Shown here: positions 51,011-59,800 of the stretch, piece after piece
How positions within the stretch are numbered: position 1 is the stretch's first letter
How the letters are laid out: each line of letters opens with the position of its first letter
From: Microlunatus parietis
GTDB lineage: Bacteria; Actinomycetota; Actinomycetes; Propionibacteriales; Propionibacteriaceae
Reading direction: 5' to 3'
NCBI RefSeq assembly: GCF_013407955.1
Contig: NZ_JACCBU010000001.1
Location: 6,882,001-6,946,000, forward strand
DNA length: 64,000 nt
Program-made: the position numbers and the translations under genes
Notes under the pieces: model-generated
The model's database searches: none
Told to the model about the DNA's origin: nothing
What the model saw: the letters and a program-made list of their open reading frames with translations, nothing else

Positions 51011-51493
51011 ATGGCAGGCTGGATCGGCGCCGTCGTTGTCGCGCTGGTGATCTTGGTGGTCGTGGTCCTGCCGCTGGTCTCCCTTGCCCTGCGGCAACGC
51101 TGGGTGACCAGACAGGGCAGTGCCTTCGAATGCAGCATGCGGCTGCGACCCGTAGCCGTCGGCCAGCTCCAGGCCGATCAGACTCCGAGCACCAACTGGG
51201 TGCTCGGAGTCGCTCGTTACAGCCACGACCGGGTCGAGTGGTTCCGCTTCTTCTCCTTCTCGCCGTTCCCGCGGATGACCTTCCGCCGCAACGGCTCCCG
51301 CGTCGTCGACACCCGCGACCCTGACCCCGCCGAGGCCGTCGCCCTCTACGACGGCCAGCGGGTCGTCCGGATCGCGATCGGCCACCAGGAATCCATCGAG
51401 GTCTGGGAACTCGCCATGAGCTCGGACTCCCTGACCGGCTTCCTGGCCTGGCTCGAAGCCGCCCCGCCCGGCACCGCCATCAACGGCTTCTAA
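51011..51493 (+). CDS. DUF2550 membrane protein
   Basis: 160 residues. One N-terminal helix (IGAVVVALVILVVVVLPLVS) is followed by a cytoplasmic beta-rich domain with FECSMRLRPVA, NWVLGVARYSHDRVEWFRFF and HQESIEVWELAMSSDSLTGF, the pattern of the actinobacterial DUF2550 family found just after atpC (Rv1312). Function unknown. The stop is followed 15 nt later by the third 59-bp palindromic repeat. Confidence 0.9.
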   Translation: MAGWIGAVVVALVILVVVVLPLVSLALRQRWVTRQGSAFECSMRLRPVAVGQLQADQTPSTNWVLGVARYSHDRVEWFRFFSFSPFPRMTFRRNGSRVVDTRDPDPAEAVALYDGQRVVRIAIGHQESIEVWELAMSSDSLTGFLAWLEAAPPGTAINGF

Positions 51494-51508
51494 CCCCTCC
51501 CACAAACG

Positions 51509-51567
51509 CCGACCGGTCAGAAAAGCAGGCGTTTCTGCGGCGTGTCGCTGCGGTTGTGACCGGTCGG
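51509..51567 (+). repeat. 59-bp palindromic repeat, copy 3
   Basis: Same orientation as copy 1. The ends CCGACCGGTCA and TGACCGGTCGG are inverted, and the interior TTTCTGCGGCGTGTCGCTGCGG matches copy 2 closely (quoted in part). It starts 15 nt after the DUF2550 stop and opens the second gene-poor island. Confidence 0.85.
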
Positions 51568-52349
51568 TTGGGCTGTGGGTGATGGGCGCCCGCGCGTCCG
51601 GCCAGTCCGGGCCGGTTCGTGCGATCGCGCGGCTCGTCGGCGATCGGTCTGGTGGTCGGGGCGGTTGAGGCGGGTCACAGTGAGCGGGCTCCGATGTTTG
51701 GCCGCTGGGCAGTCCGCGTGCGGCGGTCTCGGCCCGAGCCATTCGATGTCCGGTCCCGACGACCCCTCTGTTCGGAGCCCCTCCTGCGACGCGCTCACGA
51801 ATCGACGACCAAGCAAGATCAACAGGCCCGGGAGCTCGAGGTCTCGAGCGAACCGTCGCGGACGTGAGTCGGCGGTTCGGCAGCCTCCGGCCCGGATCGG
51901 CGGGGCGTCGCCAACGAACGTCGGCGGCATCTGGCCAGCCGCGATCGGTCGCCGATCCGCGACCGTTGGAGCGATCACCGGTTGTCGCGGATCGCGCGCC
52001 GGGAATGCACTGCGGGCGATGAGACACGGTCGGACCGCCGAGCCTGTGTGAATCCTCGTGACAGCAAGATCTTCGGTCGGCTTCGTCTCGACGTCGCCGA
52101 GCGGACCCTTTGACCGGCAGAACCGGCCGCCGGTGCGGTCAAGCGATCCGCTCGAAGGCGGATGGTCAGCTCGACCCGAGACTCTTGCGGAGTCTCGCCC
52201 GACGTGGGCGACGGCCCGGCTGCTCGTAGCCGGTCGAGCTGACGTCGGCCGCCGCCACCGGACATGTCGACCGCGACGATCACAGTCGCGCGGTCGTCTA
52301 CATCGCCCGCCGTGCGGCCGCGGTGACCGTACCGCTGTGGATGCCGCGG
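51568..52349. other. Gene-poor stretch
   Basis: About 0.8 kb between the third 59-bp repeat and the ~180-bp repeat array. Long frames are open on both strands, but none shows protein-like composition, conserved motifs or a ribosome binding site. I see no gene here. Confidence 0.45.
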
Positions 52350-52975
52350 ATTCCGTCGATCGGCGCTGAATCCGACGCGGCGACGCCGGACCCGCACCGT
52401 CGTTCACCGCCGAGTGGTGCAACTCTTTTCGCGGGTGCAACCGTCGGGCCGACCCGAAGGGCAAGCGCGATGCGATCCAATTGCCCTTCCGCCCACTCGC
52501 CGCAACCGAAGGCCGCCCCGATCGCGGTCCGGTCACCGTGCGACCCCAACCCTCTCGGCGGACCCAACTCCGCCGAACTGCGGTCCCGCACCATCGTCGC
52601 GAGCGCCTCCCGCAGGCCGCGCCGAGTGGGCGCAAATGGTAGGCCCGACGCGATTTCGCTGCCATTTGCGTCCGCTCGATGCGATCCAGGGTTGTCCGGA
52701 ACGCGGTCCGGTCACCGCCCGACCCAACTTTCTCGGCGGACCCAGCGCCGCGGAACTGCGATCCCGCACCATCGCGCGCTCCTCCCGCCGGCCGCCAAGC
52801 CACCGAGCGGACGCAAATGGCAAGCCAGGCGCGATTTCGCTGCCATTTGCGTCCGCTCGATGCATTCCAGGGTTGCCCGGAACGCGGTCCGGTCACCGCC
52901 CGACCCCAACTCTCTCGGCGGACCCAGACCGCGAACCTGCACCCAGCGCGAGCCACTGCCGCCGACTGCCGACCG
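52350..52975. repeat. Tandem ~180-bp repeats built around hairpins
   Basis: GCGGTCCGGTCACCG recurs at 52524, 52703 and 52884 (spacings 179 and 181). Long blocks between are shared, for example TTTCGCTGCCATTTGCGTCC and TCTCGGCGGACCCA. Each unit has a hairpin at the same place: a 19-bp perfect pair in unit 3 (52804-52822 with 52841-52859), a mismatched version in unit 2, and a different 9-bp pair (GAAGGGCAA/TTGCCCTTC, 52456-52489) in unit 1. Frames through the array are open by chance (period close to 60 codons). A degenerate fourth unit may begin near 52350. Confidence 0.75.
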
Positions 52976-53040
52976 GTGGATGGGTCGCCGGCCTGCGGCT
53001 ACGGGCCGCGCGTCGTCGGTGCTGAGCGCCGGCGCCGGGG

Positions 53041-53841
53041 CTACGTCGTCGCGGTTCTGGAGGTCGAGTCAGGGACCGGGAGGGTGAGGGCGGCTCGGAC
53101 CGGGACGTGGTCGGAGGGGTAGCGGCCGCCGACGGTGCGGTCGACGATCTCGGCGTCGATCACACCGATCCCCGGGCCGACCAGGATCCAGTCGATCCGG
53201 TCGGCGCCGGGCCTCGGCGGGGCGTAGTTGCCGAAGGTGCCGATCGCCGGGCCGGTCGCGGCCTCGTCGATCGCGTCGCGGAGCCCGCTCTCGATCAGGA
53301 TCCGATGGGTCGGCGTACCAGTGCCGACGTTGAAGTCGCCGAGCAGCAGGACCGGCTCCTCGGTGCGCGCCGCCTGCTCGGCCAGCCAGTGCGCGGAGCG
53401 GACCCGGGCCGGCTCGCTGACATGATCAAGATGACCGTTGATCACCACGAACCGTACGCCGGAGACGGAGTCGGCGAACCTCGCCCGAGTGATCATCCGG
53501 GGCAGCTCGTTGCCCCAGGTCGCGGAACCGGGCACCTCCGGAGTGTCGGACAGCCAGCGGTGGGCCACGTCGAGCACGGTCAGCCGAGCGGTGTCGTAGA
53601 AGATCGCCGAGGTCTCGTCGGAGTTCCGGCCGCGCCGGCCCTCGGCCAGGTACGCATAGTTCCGCGGCAGCAGCGCGGCCAGGTCCGCGATCGCCTCCGG
53701 GTGACCCTCCTGGGTCCCGAGCACCGTCGGCGCCAGCTCTCTGATCAGCGTCGCCACCGGCTCCCGGCGGACCGACCACGGATGATCATCGAAGGCGAGA
53801 CTGGTCCGCAGGTTGTAACTGACGACGGTGAGCGGCTGCAC
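53041..53841 (-). CDS. Endonuclease/exonuclease/phosphatase-family hydrolase
   Basis: 266 residues, EEP fold. Metal and catalytic motifs are VVSYNLRTS at the start, VLGTQEGHPEAIADLA (Glu), INGHLDHVSE, LLLGDFNVGTGTP (Asp-x-Asn), DRIDWILVG and SDHVPVRA (Asp-His). The arrangement fits cytosolic Mg-dependent phosphodiesterases or phosphatases of DNase I type; the substrate (nucleic acid, phosphoinositide or sugar phosphate) cannot be told. It starts at GTG 53841 and diverges from the GH5 gene. Confidence 0.9.
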   Translation of the reverse strand: MQPLTVVSYNLRTSLAFDDHPWSVRREPVATLIRELAPTVLGTQEGHPEAIADLAALLPRNYAYLAEGRRGRNSDETSAIFYDTARLTVLDVAHRWLSDTPEVPGSATWGNELPRMITRARFADSVSGVRFVVINGHLDHVSEPARVRSAHWLAEQAARTEEPVLLLGDFNVGTGTPTHRILIESGLRDAIDEAATGPAIGTFGNYAPPRPGADRIDWILVGPGIGVIDAEIVDRTVGGRYPSDHVPVRAALTLPVPDSTSRTATT

Positions 53842-53897
53842 GATGCACGATCGTAGTTGGCCGTACCGGCGGGCAGGGCGCCCGGTACGGTGTGCCC

Positions 53898-54908
53898 ATG
53901 CGTGGCGTGAATCTCGGCGGTTGGCTGGTGTTGGAGAAGTGGCTCACCCCCTCGCTCTTCGCGGGAGTGCACGCCGAGGACGAGTACCAGTTCATGTCCA
54001 CGCCGGGCGCGGTGGAGAAGCTGCGCAAGCACCGGGCCGAGTTCCTCGCCGAGGACGACTTCGCCTGGATCGCCGATCACGGGCTGGAGCTGGTCCGGAT
54101 CCCGGTCGGGCACTGGGTGTTCGGCGACGCGCCGGAGACCGGACCGGACGGGCGGCAGCTGCTGCTCGGCTGTCTCGACGAGCTCGACTGGGCGATGGAA
54201 CAGTCACGGCGGTATGGGCTCCGGGTGCTGCTCGACCTGCACGGCGCCCCGGGCTCGCAGAACGGTCGTGATCACAGCGGCAAGAGCGGCCGCCGCGCGT
54301 GGTACGACAACGCCGACTACCGGCGCCGGACCGTCGACGTGCTGGAGCGACTGGCCCGGCGCTACCGCGATGCCGATCACCTGTGGGGGATCGAGCTGCT
54401 CAACGAGCCGATGGACCCGCGGGTCTGGACCTTGATCACGTTCTATCGCGAGGCGTACGGGAGGTTGATCACGATCCTGCGGCCCGGCACCAAGATCGTC
54501 TTCTCCGACGGCTTCGTGCCCTGGCTGACCCGCGGCGCGATCCGGCCGGTGCCCGACTTCCCGGTGATCATGGACTGCCACCTCTACCAGTGCTTCTACC
54601 CGTGGGACCAGAACAACTCCGTCGAGCACCACCTGCGCAAGGCCCGGCGCAGCCGGGCGAGGTTGATCAACTGGCTGAGCCGCCGGCACCCGGTGATCGT
54701 GGGGGAGTGGAGTGTGGCGCTGCCCGGCCGGACCATCGCGGGCCTCTCCGACGAGCTGCGGCACGCACTGCGACGCGACTACGCGGCGGCCCAACAGGAG
54801 GGCTACGCGGCTGCGGCGGCCTGGACCTATTGGAACTACACGGCCGAGGAACGCAACGAATGGAACTACCGGGCCCTGGTCGAGGACGGTCAACTGGTAC
54901 CGCGCTGA
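53898..54908 (+). CDS. Glycoside hydrolase family 5 protein, exo-beta-1,3-glucanase-like
   Basis: 336 residues, (beta/alpha)8 barrel. The start MRGVNLGGWLVLEKWLTPSL is typical of GH5_9 exo-glucanases. The acid/base Glu is in WGIELLNEPMDPRV near residue 180, and the nucleophile Glu is in HPVIVGEWSVALPG near residue 280. YWNYTAEERNEWNYRAL carries the substrate-binding Trp residues. No signal peptide is seen, so it acts in the cytoplasm or leaves by another route. I chose ATG 53898; GTG 53892 is an alternative. A perfect hairpin lies 12 bp after the stop. Confidence 0.9.
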   Translation: MRGVNLGGWLVLEKWLTPSLFAGVHAEDEYQFMSTPGAVEKLRKHRAEFLAEDDFAWIADHGLELVRIPVGHWVFGDAPETGPDGRQLLLGCLDELDWAMEQSRRYGLRVLLDLHGAPGSQNGRDHSGKSGRRAWYDNADYRRRTVDVLERLARRYRDADHLWGIELLNEPMDPRVWTLITFYREAYGRLITILRPGTKIVFSDGFVPWLTRGAIRPVPDFPVIMDCHLYQCFYPWDQNNSVEHHLRKARRSRARLINWLSRRHPVIVGEWSVALPGRTIAGLSDELRHALRRDYAAAQQEGYAAAAAWTYWNYTAEERNEWNYRALVEDGQLVPR

Positions 54909-54920
54909 ACGGTCCGGAAG

Positions 54921-54943
54921 GAAACCATTCCCGGGATGAATGG
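54921..54943 (+). terminator. Hairpin after the GH5 gene
   Basis: AACCATTC and GAATGGTT form a perfect 8-bp stem with a 7-nt loop 12 nt after the stop. The tail is only TT, so termination strength is uncertain. Confidence 0.55.
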
Positions 54944-55399
54944 TTCTCGGACACCATCTGTACATCGGAATTCCCTCGTTCCGCGCCATTCTGTGGAATT
55001 CACCAGCGCCGATTGTCGGCACCGACAGTTGTGTCACGATTGACGAGATGTTCCGTGTGGCGAGTTGCCACGTGTCGATCCGTCCCGCCAGACTCCTTCG
55101 CGGCGGGGAATCCAATTCCGGGTGTCGTTCGCCCAGGTTCGGCCCGGAATCCTCGGAGCGGGCGGTCGCCCGGAGAACGACTGCTCGCCGTCTCACCTCC
55201 TTCGTCCATAGGAGGTGAGGCGCCGCTCCGGGTTTCGCCGATTGATCGGGTGAATTCCGGCTGGGTGGACTCGGCGGCACGATGTCCGCCCGAATTTCGA
55301 GCCGAGGAGTTCGGTCGTCATTCACGAAGGAATTCCGCCTATTCACGGACGCAACCTCACCTTCACGCGACCGTTTCAATCCGGCGCCACACTGGCCCG
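54944..55399. other. Intergenic region with lower GC upstream of mgsA
   Basis: About 450 bp without a convincing gene. It holds two GGAATTC elements (around 54967 and 55003) and a perfect 9-bp inverted repeat CTCACCTCC / GGAGGTGAG (55192-55200, 55211-55219) whose right arm looks like an optimal ribosome binding site but is not followed by a start codon. The local GC content is lower than in neighbouring genes, which suggests regulatory DNA or recently acquired sequence. Confidence 0.45.
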
Positions 55400-55867
55400 A
55401 TGGACGACTTCCAGGAGCTGGCGCGCCGTCGGCACATTGCGATGGTGGCGCACGACAGCAAGAAGCTCGAACTCCTCCAATGGGCCGACTTCAACCGGCG
55501 TACGCTGTCCCGGCACACCCTCTACGCGACCGGCACGACCGGGACGATGCTCACCTTCGAACTCGGCCTGGAGGTGACCCGGTTCCTCTCCGGCCCGGTC
55601 GGCGGCGACCAGCAGATCGGCGCCAAGATCGCCGAGAACGTGATCGACCTGTTGATCTTCTTCTGGGATCCGTTGGAGGCTCAGCCGCACGATCCCGACG
55701 TCAAGGCGTTGCTGCGGCTGGCGAACGTCTGGAACATCGGCGTCGCCTGCAATCGGGCCAGCGCAGATCTGATGATCTCCTCGCCGCTGCTGGACAACGG
55801 CTACCGGCCGCACCGTCCCTCGGTGGAGTCCGTACGGGACGGGTGGAGTAAACTTAGGGCAACCTAA
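55400..55867 (+). CDS. mgsA: Methylglyoxal synthase
   Basis: 155 residues, the usual size. It converts dihydroxyacetone phosphate to methylglyoxal. Diagnostic segments are RHIAMVAHDSKKLELLQWA, TLYATGTTGTMLTFELGLEV (phosphate loop), LSGPVGGDQQIGAKIAENVI, DLLIFFWDPLEAQPHDPDVK (catalytic Asp) and NIGVACNRASADLMISSPLL. The last ~20 residues (YRPHRPSVESVRDGW) extend beyond the family core. The stop codon lies inside an iron-box-like sequence that precedes the siderophore-interacting protein gene 13 bp downstream. Confidence 0.95.
   Translation: MDDFQELARRRHIAMVAHDSKKLELLQWADFNRRTLSRHTLYATGTTGTMLTFELGLEVTRFLSGPVGGDQQIGAKIAENVIDLLIFFWDPLEAQPHDPDVKALLRLANVWNIGVACNRASADLMISSPLLDNGYRPHRPSVESVRDGWSKLRAT
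55849..55867. promoter_or_regulatory. IdeR/DtxR-type iron box overlapping the mgsA stop
   Basis: The 19-mer from 55849 matches 14 of 19 positions of the DtxR/IdeR consensus TTAGGTTAGGCTAACCTAA. Its core ACTTAGG-GCAA-CCTAAGT is a perfect palindrome. It lies 13 bp before the sip start, so iron-dependent repression is likely. Confidence 0.65.
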
Positions 55868-55880
55868 GTCGGGAGGTCTC

Positions 55881-56786
55881 ATGTCGTCGATCCGCCAGGC
55901 CGTACGCGAGCTGTCCAATCGTGGCGACGTGTTCACCTGCCCGGTCCGGATCGACTCCGTGACGACGATCTCGCCGGGCCTGCTCCGGATCCGGGTGACC
56001 GGACCGGGCCTCACGGACTATCGCGACCCGCGGCCGGCCGATGCGTTCAAGATCGCGATCCCGGTCGACGGCGGGCCGATCGACTTCCCGGGCCGCCGGT
56101 CCGACCGGCTTCCGGTCTGGAACGACGGGCCGCGGCCGCTGCTGCGCGCCTTCACCGTCCGTGGCGTCGCCGAGGACCGGTCCTGGCTGGACTTCGACGC
56201 CTGGTGGCACGGTGACGCCTACACGGCCGGCTGGCTCCGCCGGGCTCCGGACGGCACCGAGATCGGGATCTCCGGGATGCGCCGCGAGTTCGTTCCGGCC
56301 CTCGGCGTGGACCGGCACGTCCTGGTCGGCGATGCCTGTGCCCTGCCGGCGGTCGCGGCGATCGTGGAGTCGCTGCCCGACGGGACCGCGGTGACGGCCG
56401 TGCTCGGCGTCGCCGACGAGGCCGACCGGGCCGTGCTGCCGGAACGGTCCCGCCTGGACGTGCACTGGACGTCGAACAGCTCGCCGTACGGCAGCGACAC
56501 GGAGCTGGCCGCGGCGGTCCGCCATGCGCTCCCGGAGCCGACCGGTGAGCGACTCCAGGTCTGGATCGGCGCCGAGGCCGGCGTCGTACGCGAAGTGCGC
56601 CGGTACGTCCTCGACCACGACCTGGTCGCCCGGGACGACCTGCACGCGTCGGCGTACTGGAAGGCGGGGGAGGACTCGACCGTTCGCGACGCCGCGCTGC
56701 TCACGGAGTACCAGCGGCTGGTCGCGGACGGCGCCAGTGCGACCGACCCGGACACCCGTGAGCTGGCCGAACTCGGTGCCTCCTGA
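55881..56786 (+). CDS. Siderophore-interacting protein (FAD-dependent ferric-siderophore reductase)
   Basis: 301 residues, SIP/ViuB family of NAD(P)H-flavin reductases that release iron from ferric siderophores in the cytoplasm. The FAD-binding barrel has LLRAFTVRGVAEDRSWLDFD (R-x-F-T, flavin contact). The substrate domain has HVLVGDACALPAVAAIVESL and LQVWIGAEAGVVREVRRYVL, followed by the C-terminal lysine-containing HASAYWKAGEDSTVRD typical of SIPs. ATG 55881 follows GGGAGG. The iron box immediately upstream supports control by IdeR/DmdR. Confidence 0.92.
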   Translation: MSSIRQAVRELSNRGDVFTCPVRIDSVTTISPGLLRIRVTGPGLTDYRDPRPADAFKIAIPVDGGPIDFPGRRSDRLPVWNDGPRPLLRAFTVRGVAEDRSWLDFDAWWHGDAYTAGWLRRAPDGTEIGISGMRREFVPALGVDRHVLVGDACALPAVAAIVESLPDGTAVTAVLGVADEADRAVLPERSRLDVHWTSNSSPYGSDTELAAAVRHALPEPTGERLQVWIGAEAGVVREVRRYVLDHDLVARDDLHASAYWKAGEDSTVRDAALLTEYQRLVADGASATDPDTRELAELGAS

Positions 56787-56803
56787 CCGACCTCGGTTGG
56801 TGG

Positions 56804-59800
56804 TCAGCGAGCGAACACCCGGCCGTCGGCCAGCACCACCAGCATCGCTTCGCCGGGCGCCACCTCGACCCCGGCGATCCACTCCGGGAACCGCCACCGC
56901 CCCGTCTCCCGGCCGGCGGGGTCCAGCCCGACCAGCAGTCCGTGATCGGCCGCCGCCAGGTAGCCCGGCTGCGGAGTCGCGACCAGGAAGCGCACCGTGT
57001 CGCCGATCTTGGCCCGGAACCGCGGTCTCCCGTCGGCGCCCAGCGAGATTGCCTGGAATCCCGTCGTGCCCAGGATGATCTCCTGGCCGACGGCGGCGTG
57101 GAACGTGCCGGCGGTGAGGGTGGTGACCTGGCCGCCGACGTTGCGGGACCAGCCCGGCACCAGTTTCCCGCCGGCATAGCGATAGCTGCGGACGTCGTTC
57201 TGCTTGGTGCCGTAGACGATCGACGGTGGGCCGTCGGCCTGCTCCAGGGTGCCGACGGCGGTGAAGCCCGGACCGGCGGCGGCGGGGCCACGGACCGAGG
57301 TCTTGTCGTCCCAGATCACCGGGTAGAAGTACTCCAGCGCGTAGGCGCCCTCGTCCCGGCCGTCGCCGTCGAAGTCGGCGAAGACGGCATCCTCGATGCC
57401 GTAGAAGTAGAGCATCGTCTCGTGCTTGATCGTTCCGGCCCAGTCGAGCCCGTAGACCCAGCGGAACTGCGTCCCGACCATCAGCCACGGAGCCTGGCCC
57501 CGGCCGTTGACGTAGCCGAGCCGGATCGTGGTGATGCCGAGCAGGTTGCCCTTGATCTCGCGCCGGGCCGAGGTGTTGGGAATCTCGCGGACCCAGCGCT
57601 CGCGGCCGTCGAGCGACAGCGCGTGCACCCGCCAGCCCTCGGTCGCCACAGTGACCAGTTGATCTTCGTCGTGGACGTGAGCGGCGATCTCGTTGACCCG
57701 CCCGCTGACCGTCGCGGACCAGACCGTACGGCCGTCCGGGGTCAGCGCGACGACCCGGCCGTCCTCGGTGCCGACCAGCAGCAAAGAGTGCCCATCACCG
57801 AACGGCGTGACCCGGTGGGTGGCGGTGATCCGGCCGGACACGGCGGCCAGTTGCCGCCAGCTCTTCGGTACGGAGGTGCCGGCGGAGATGATCTTGTCCG
57901 GCGGCGTCTTCTGATCATGGTCCGGGCGCAGCCGCTCGAGCACGGCGTCCGCGTGCCGCCGGCGCACCGCGGAGGATCCCTGGTCGATCGGCCCGGGCCG
58001 GATCGGGTCACCCTGCTCGTCGTACCGGACCAGGTCGCGGCGGACCGGGTAGGCGGCCCAGGATCCGTCGGCGAGACTGACCGTGACGATGGCCTCCTCG
58101 CCGAAGCGGTGCCGGGTTCCGGCCAGCGTGATCATGGTCGCCCCGGCGATGATCAACCGGTCCGGCCCGATCAGGTGCCACTCGCCGTCGCTGGCCAGCT
58201 CCGGCGCCTGCAGCCGGCCGCGGACCAGCCACCAACTGCGGTCGCCCAGCTCGACCTGGCAGATCCGGCCGCCCCACCGGCGCGAGGTGAGCCCCGGGTC
58301 GGTCCCGGGGCCGCTGGCGAGGACATTGACGAACCCGACGGCGTCGCCGGCCGAGCGGGCGCGCTCGGGGTGGAGTTGGCTGAGCACGGTCTCCTGATCG
58401 GCGAACGGGTACGGATACGTGCTCTTGAAGTATTTCCGGAAGTGGCCGTACCGCTCCCGGGTCTGCAGCCGGGAGTCGTCCAGGCTGTCGATGATCATGG
58501 ACGCATCGCGCTGCCGGGCGTGGAACCGGTGCCCGGCCAGGGTCCCGGTGCCGAGGGCCTGCCACTGGTTCTTGATCAGGTACGAGCCGTCGTCGAGGAT
58601 CCGGACGTCGTCCAGGATCAGGTGGAACCCGCCGTCCACGGTGATCACGGTCCGGGTCCAGTCGGTGCCGTTCCAGGCCGGCACCGTCGAGCGGCTGACC
58701 GCGGCGCCCTCGACGTCGGCCACCCAGTCGATCCGGGTGAACGCGCCCATCCGCTGCTGCTCGCCGTTCCGGACCACGACCACGCCGCTGTGGTGCTCCG
58801 GCGTGTTCTCCATGTAGTCCCGGTCGGTCAGGAACAGCCGCTGATGGGCCGAGTAGCCGATGATCGCATTGCCATCGAGGTGGTTGTGCCGGCCGCCGGT
58901 GAAGCCGTCCAGCATCAGGCACGGCGCGTCAATCCCGAGCCCGGCGCGGAAGGCCAGCTTGTGGAACGTCCGGTCCTGCGGGATCTCCGACGGCGTGGTC
59001 GCGGTGAGATCGTCGTACACGCCGGGCTCGATCGGGTAGGCCCGGACGGCCGGCGGCGCGGGGGCCTCACCCGGCGGGCCGCCGTCGTCGTCGAGCACCA
59101 GATAGCGGTGCAACGGAAAGTCGAGGTCGGGCATCCGCTGGCCGCTGAACGGCCCGGTCCGGGCCCGCTCCTGCAGCAGCGCGTAGAGCGGATCGCCGAA
59201 CAGCCAGGTGGCAGCGTGCATCACCTGGGAGTGCCCCCAGGAGTAGACGCCGCTGTAGCCGAACGGATAGACGTCGCCGCCGCCGACCATCATCCCGAGG
59301 TTGTCGATCATGAGCGCGTTCAGGTCGGCGCTCGGCCGCAGGGTCCGGTTCAGGTAGTCCAGCTGCCCGGTGAACATGCCGTAGTCCATCGTGATCATGG
59401 GCAGGTGCATCAGGTAGTCGGCGCCCTCGTCGAGACTGATCACGGCGGTGTTGCCGGCGAAGATCATCGCGCCGCGGTCGTACCAATCGCGGGCGGCCGG
59501 AAGATCGTGGTGGCGGAGGAAGTAGTCGGCGCCCGCGACCAGCGACAACGCCGGATACGCCTCGTGATTCCAGCGTGGCGCCTCCGGTCTGGCCCTGATC
59601 AGGTACGAGTCGTTCGCGTTCGCGGCGAAGGTGGTGTGCAACGCCGCGAGGACCTGCGCCCGTTCGTCCTCGCTGAACCGGCCGTCGCCCTCCAGCACGG
59701 CCCAGACGCTGATCAACTCCTCGCCGTTGGTCCACATGTTCCGGTTGTTGTTCAGCTGGTTCGTGGCCGGTTCCGGGTGCTCGTTGACGAACGCCGCATA

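Noticed and set aside
51517..52956. A 479-codon open frame on the minus strand through the second gene-poor island
   Set aside because: It spans the 59-bp repeat and the ~180-bp repeats, whose period is close to 60 codons, and several other frames are equally open. Composition is Arg/Gly/Trp-biased with no motif or ribosome binding site.
54940..55218. 92-codon frame upstream of mgsA
   Set aside because: No ribosome binding site, no conserved pattern, and its stop lies inside a perfect inverted repeat; treated as non-coding.
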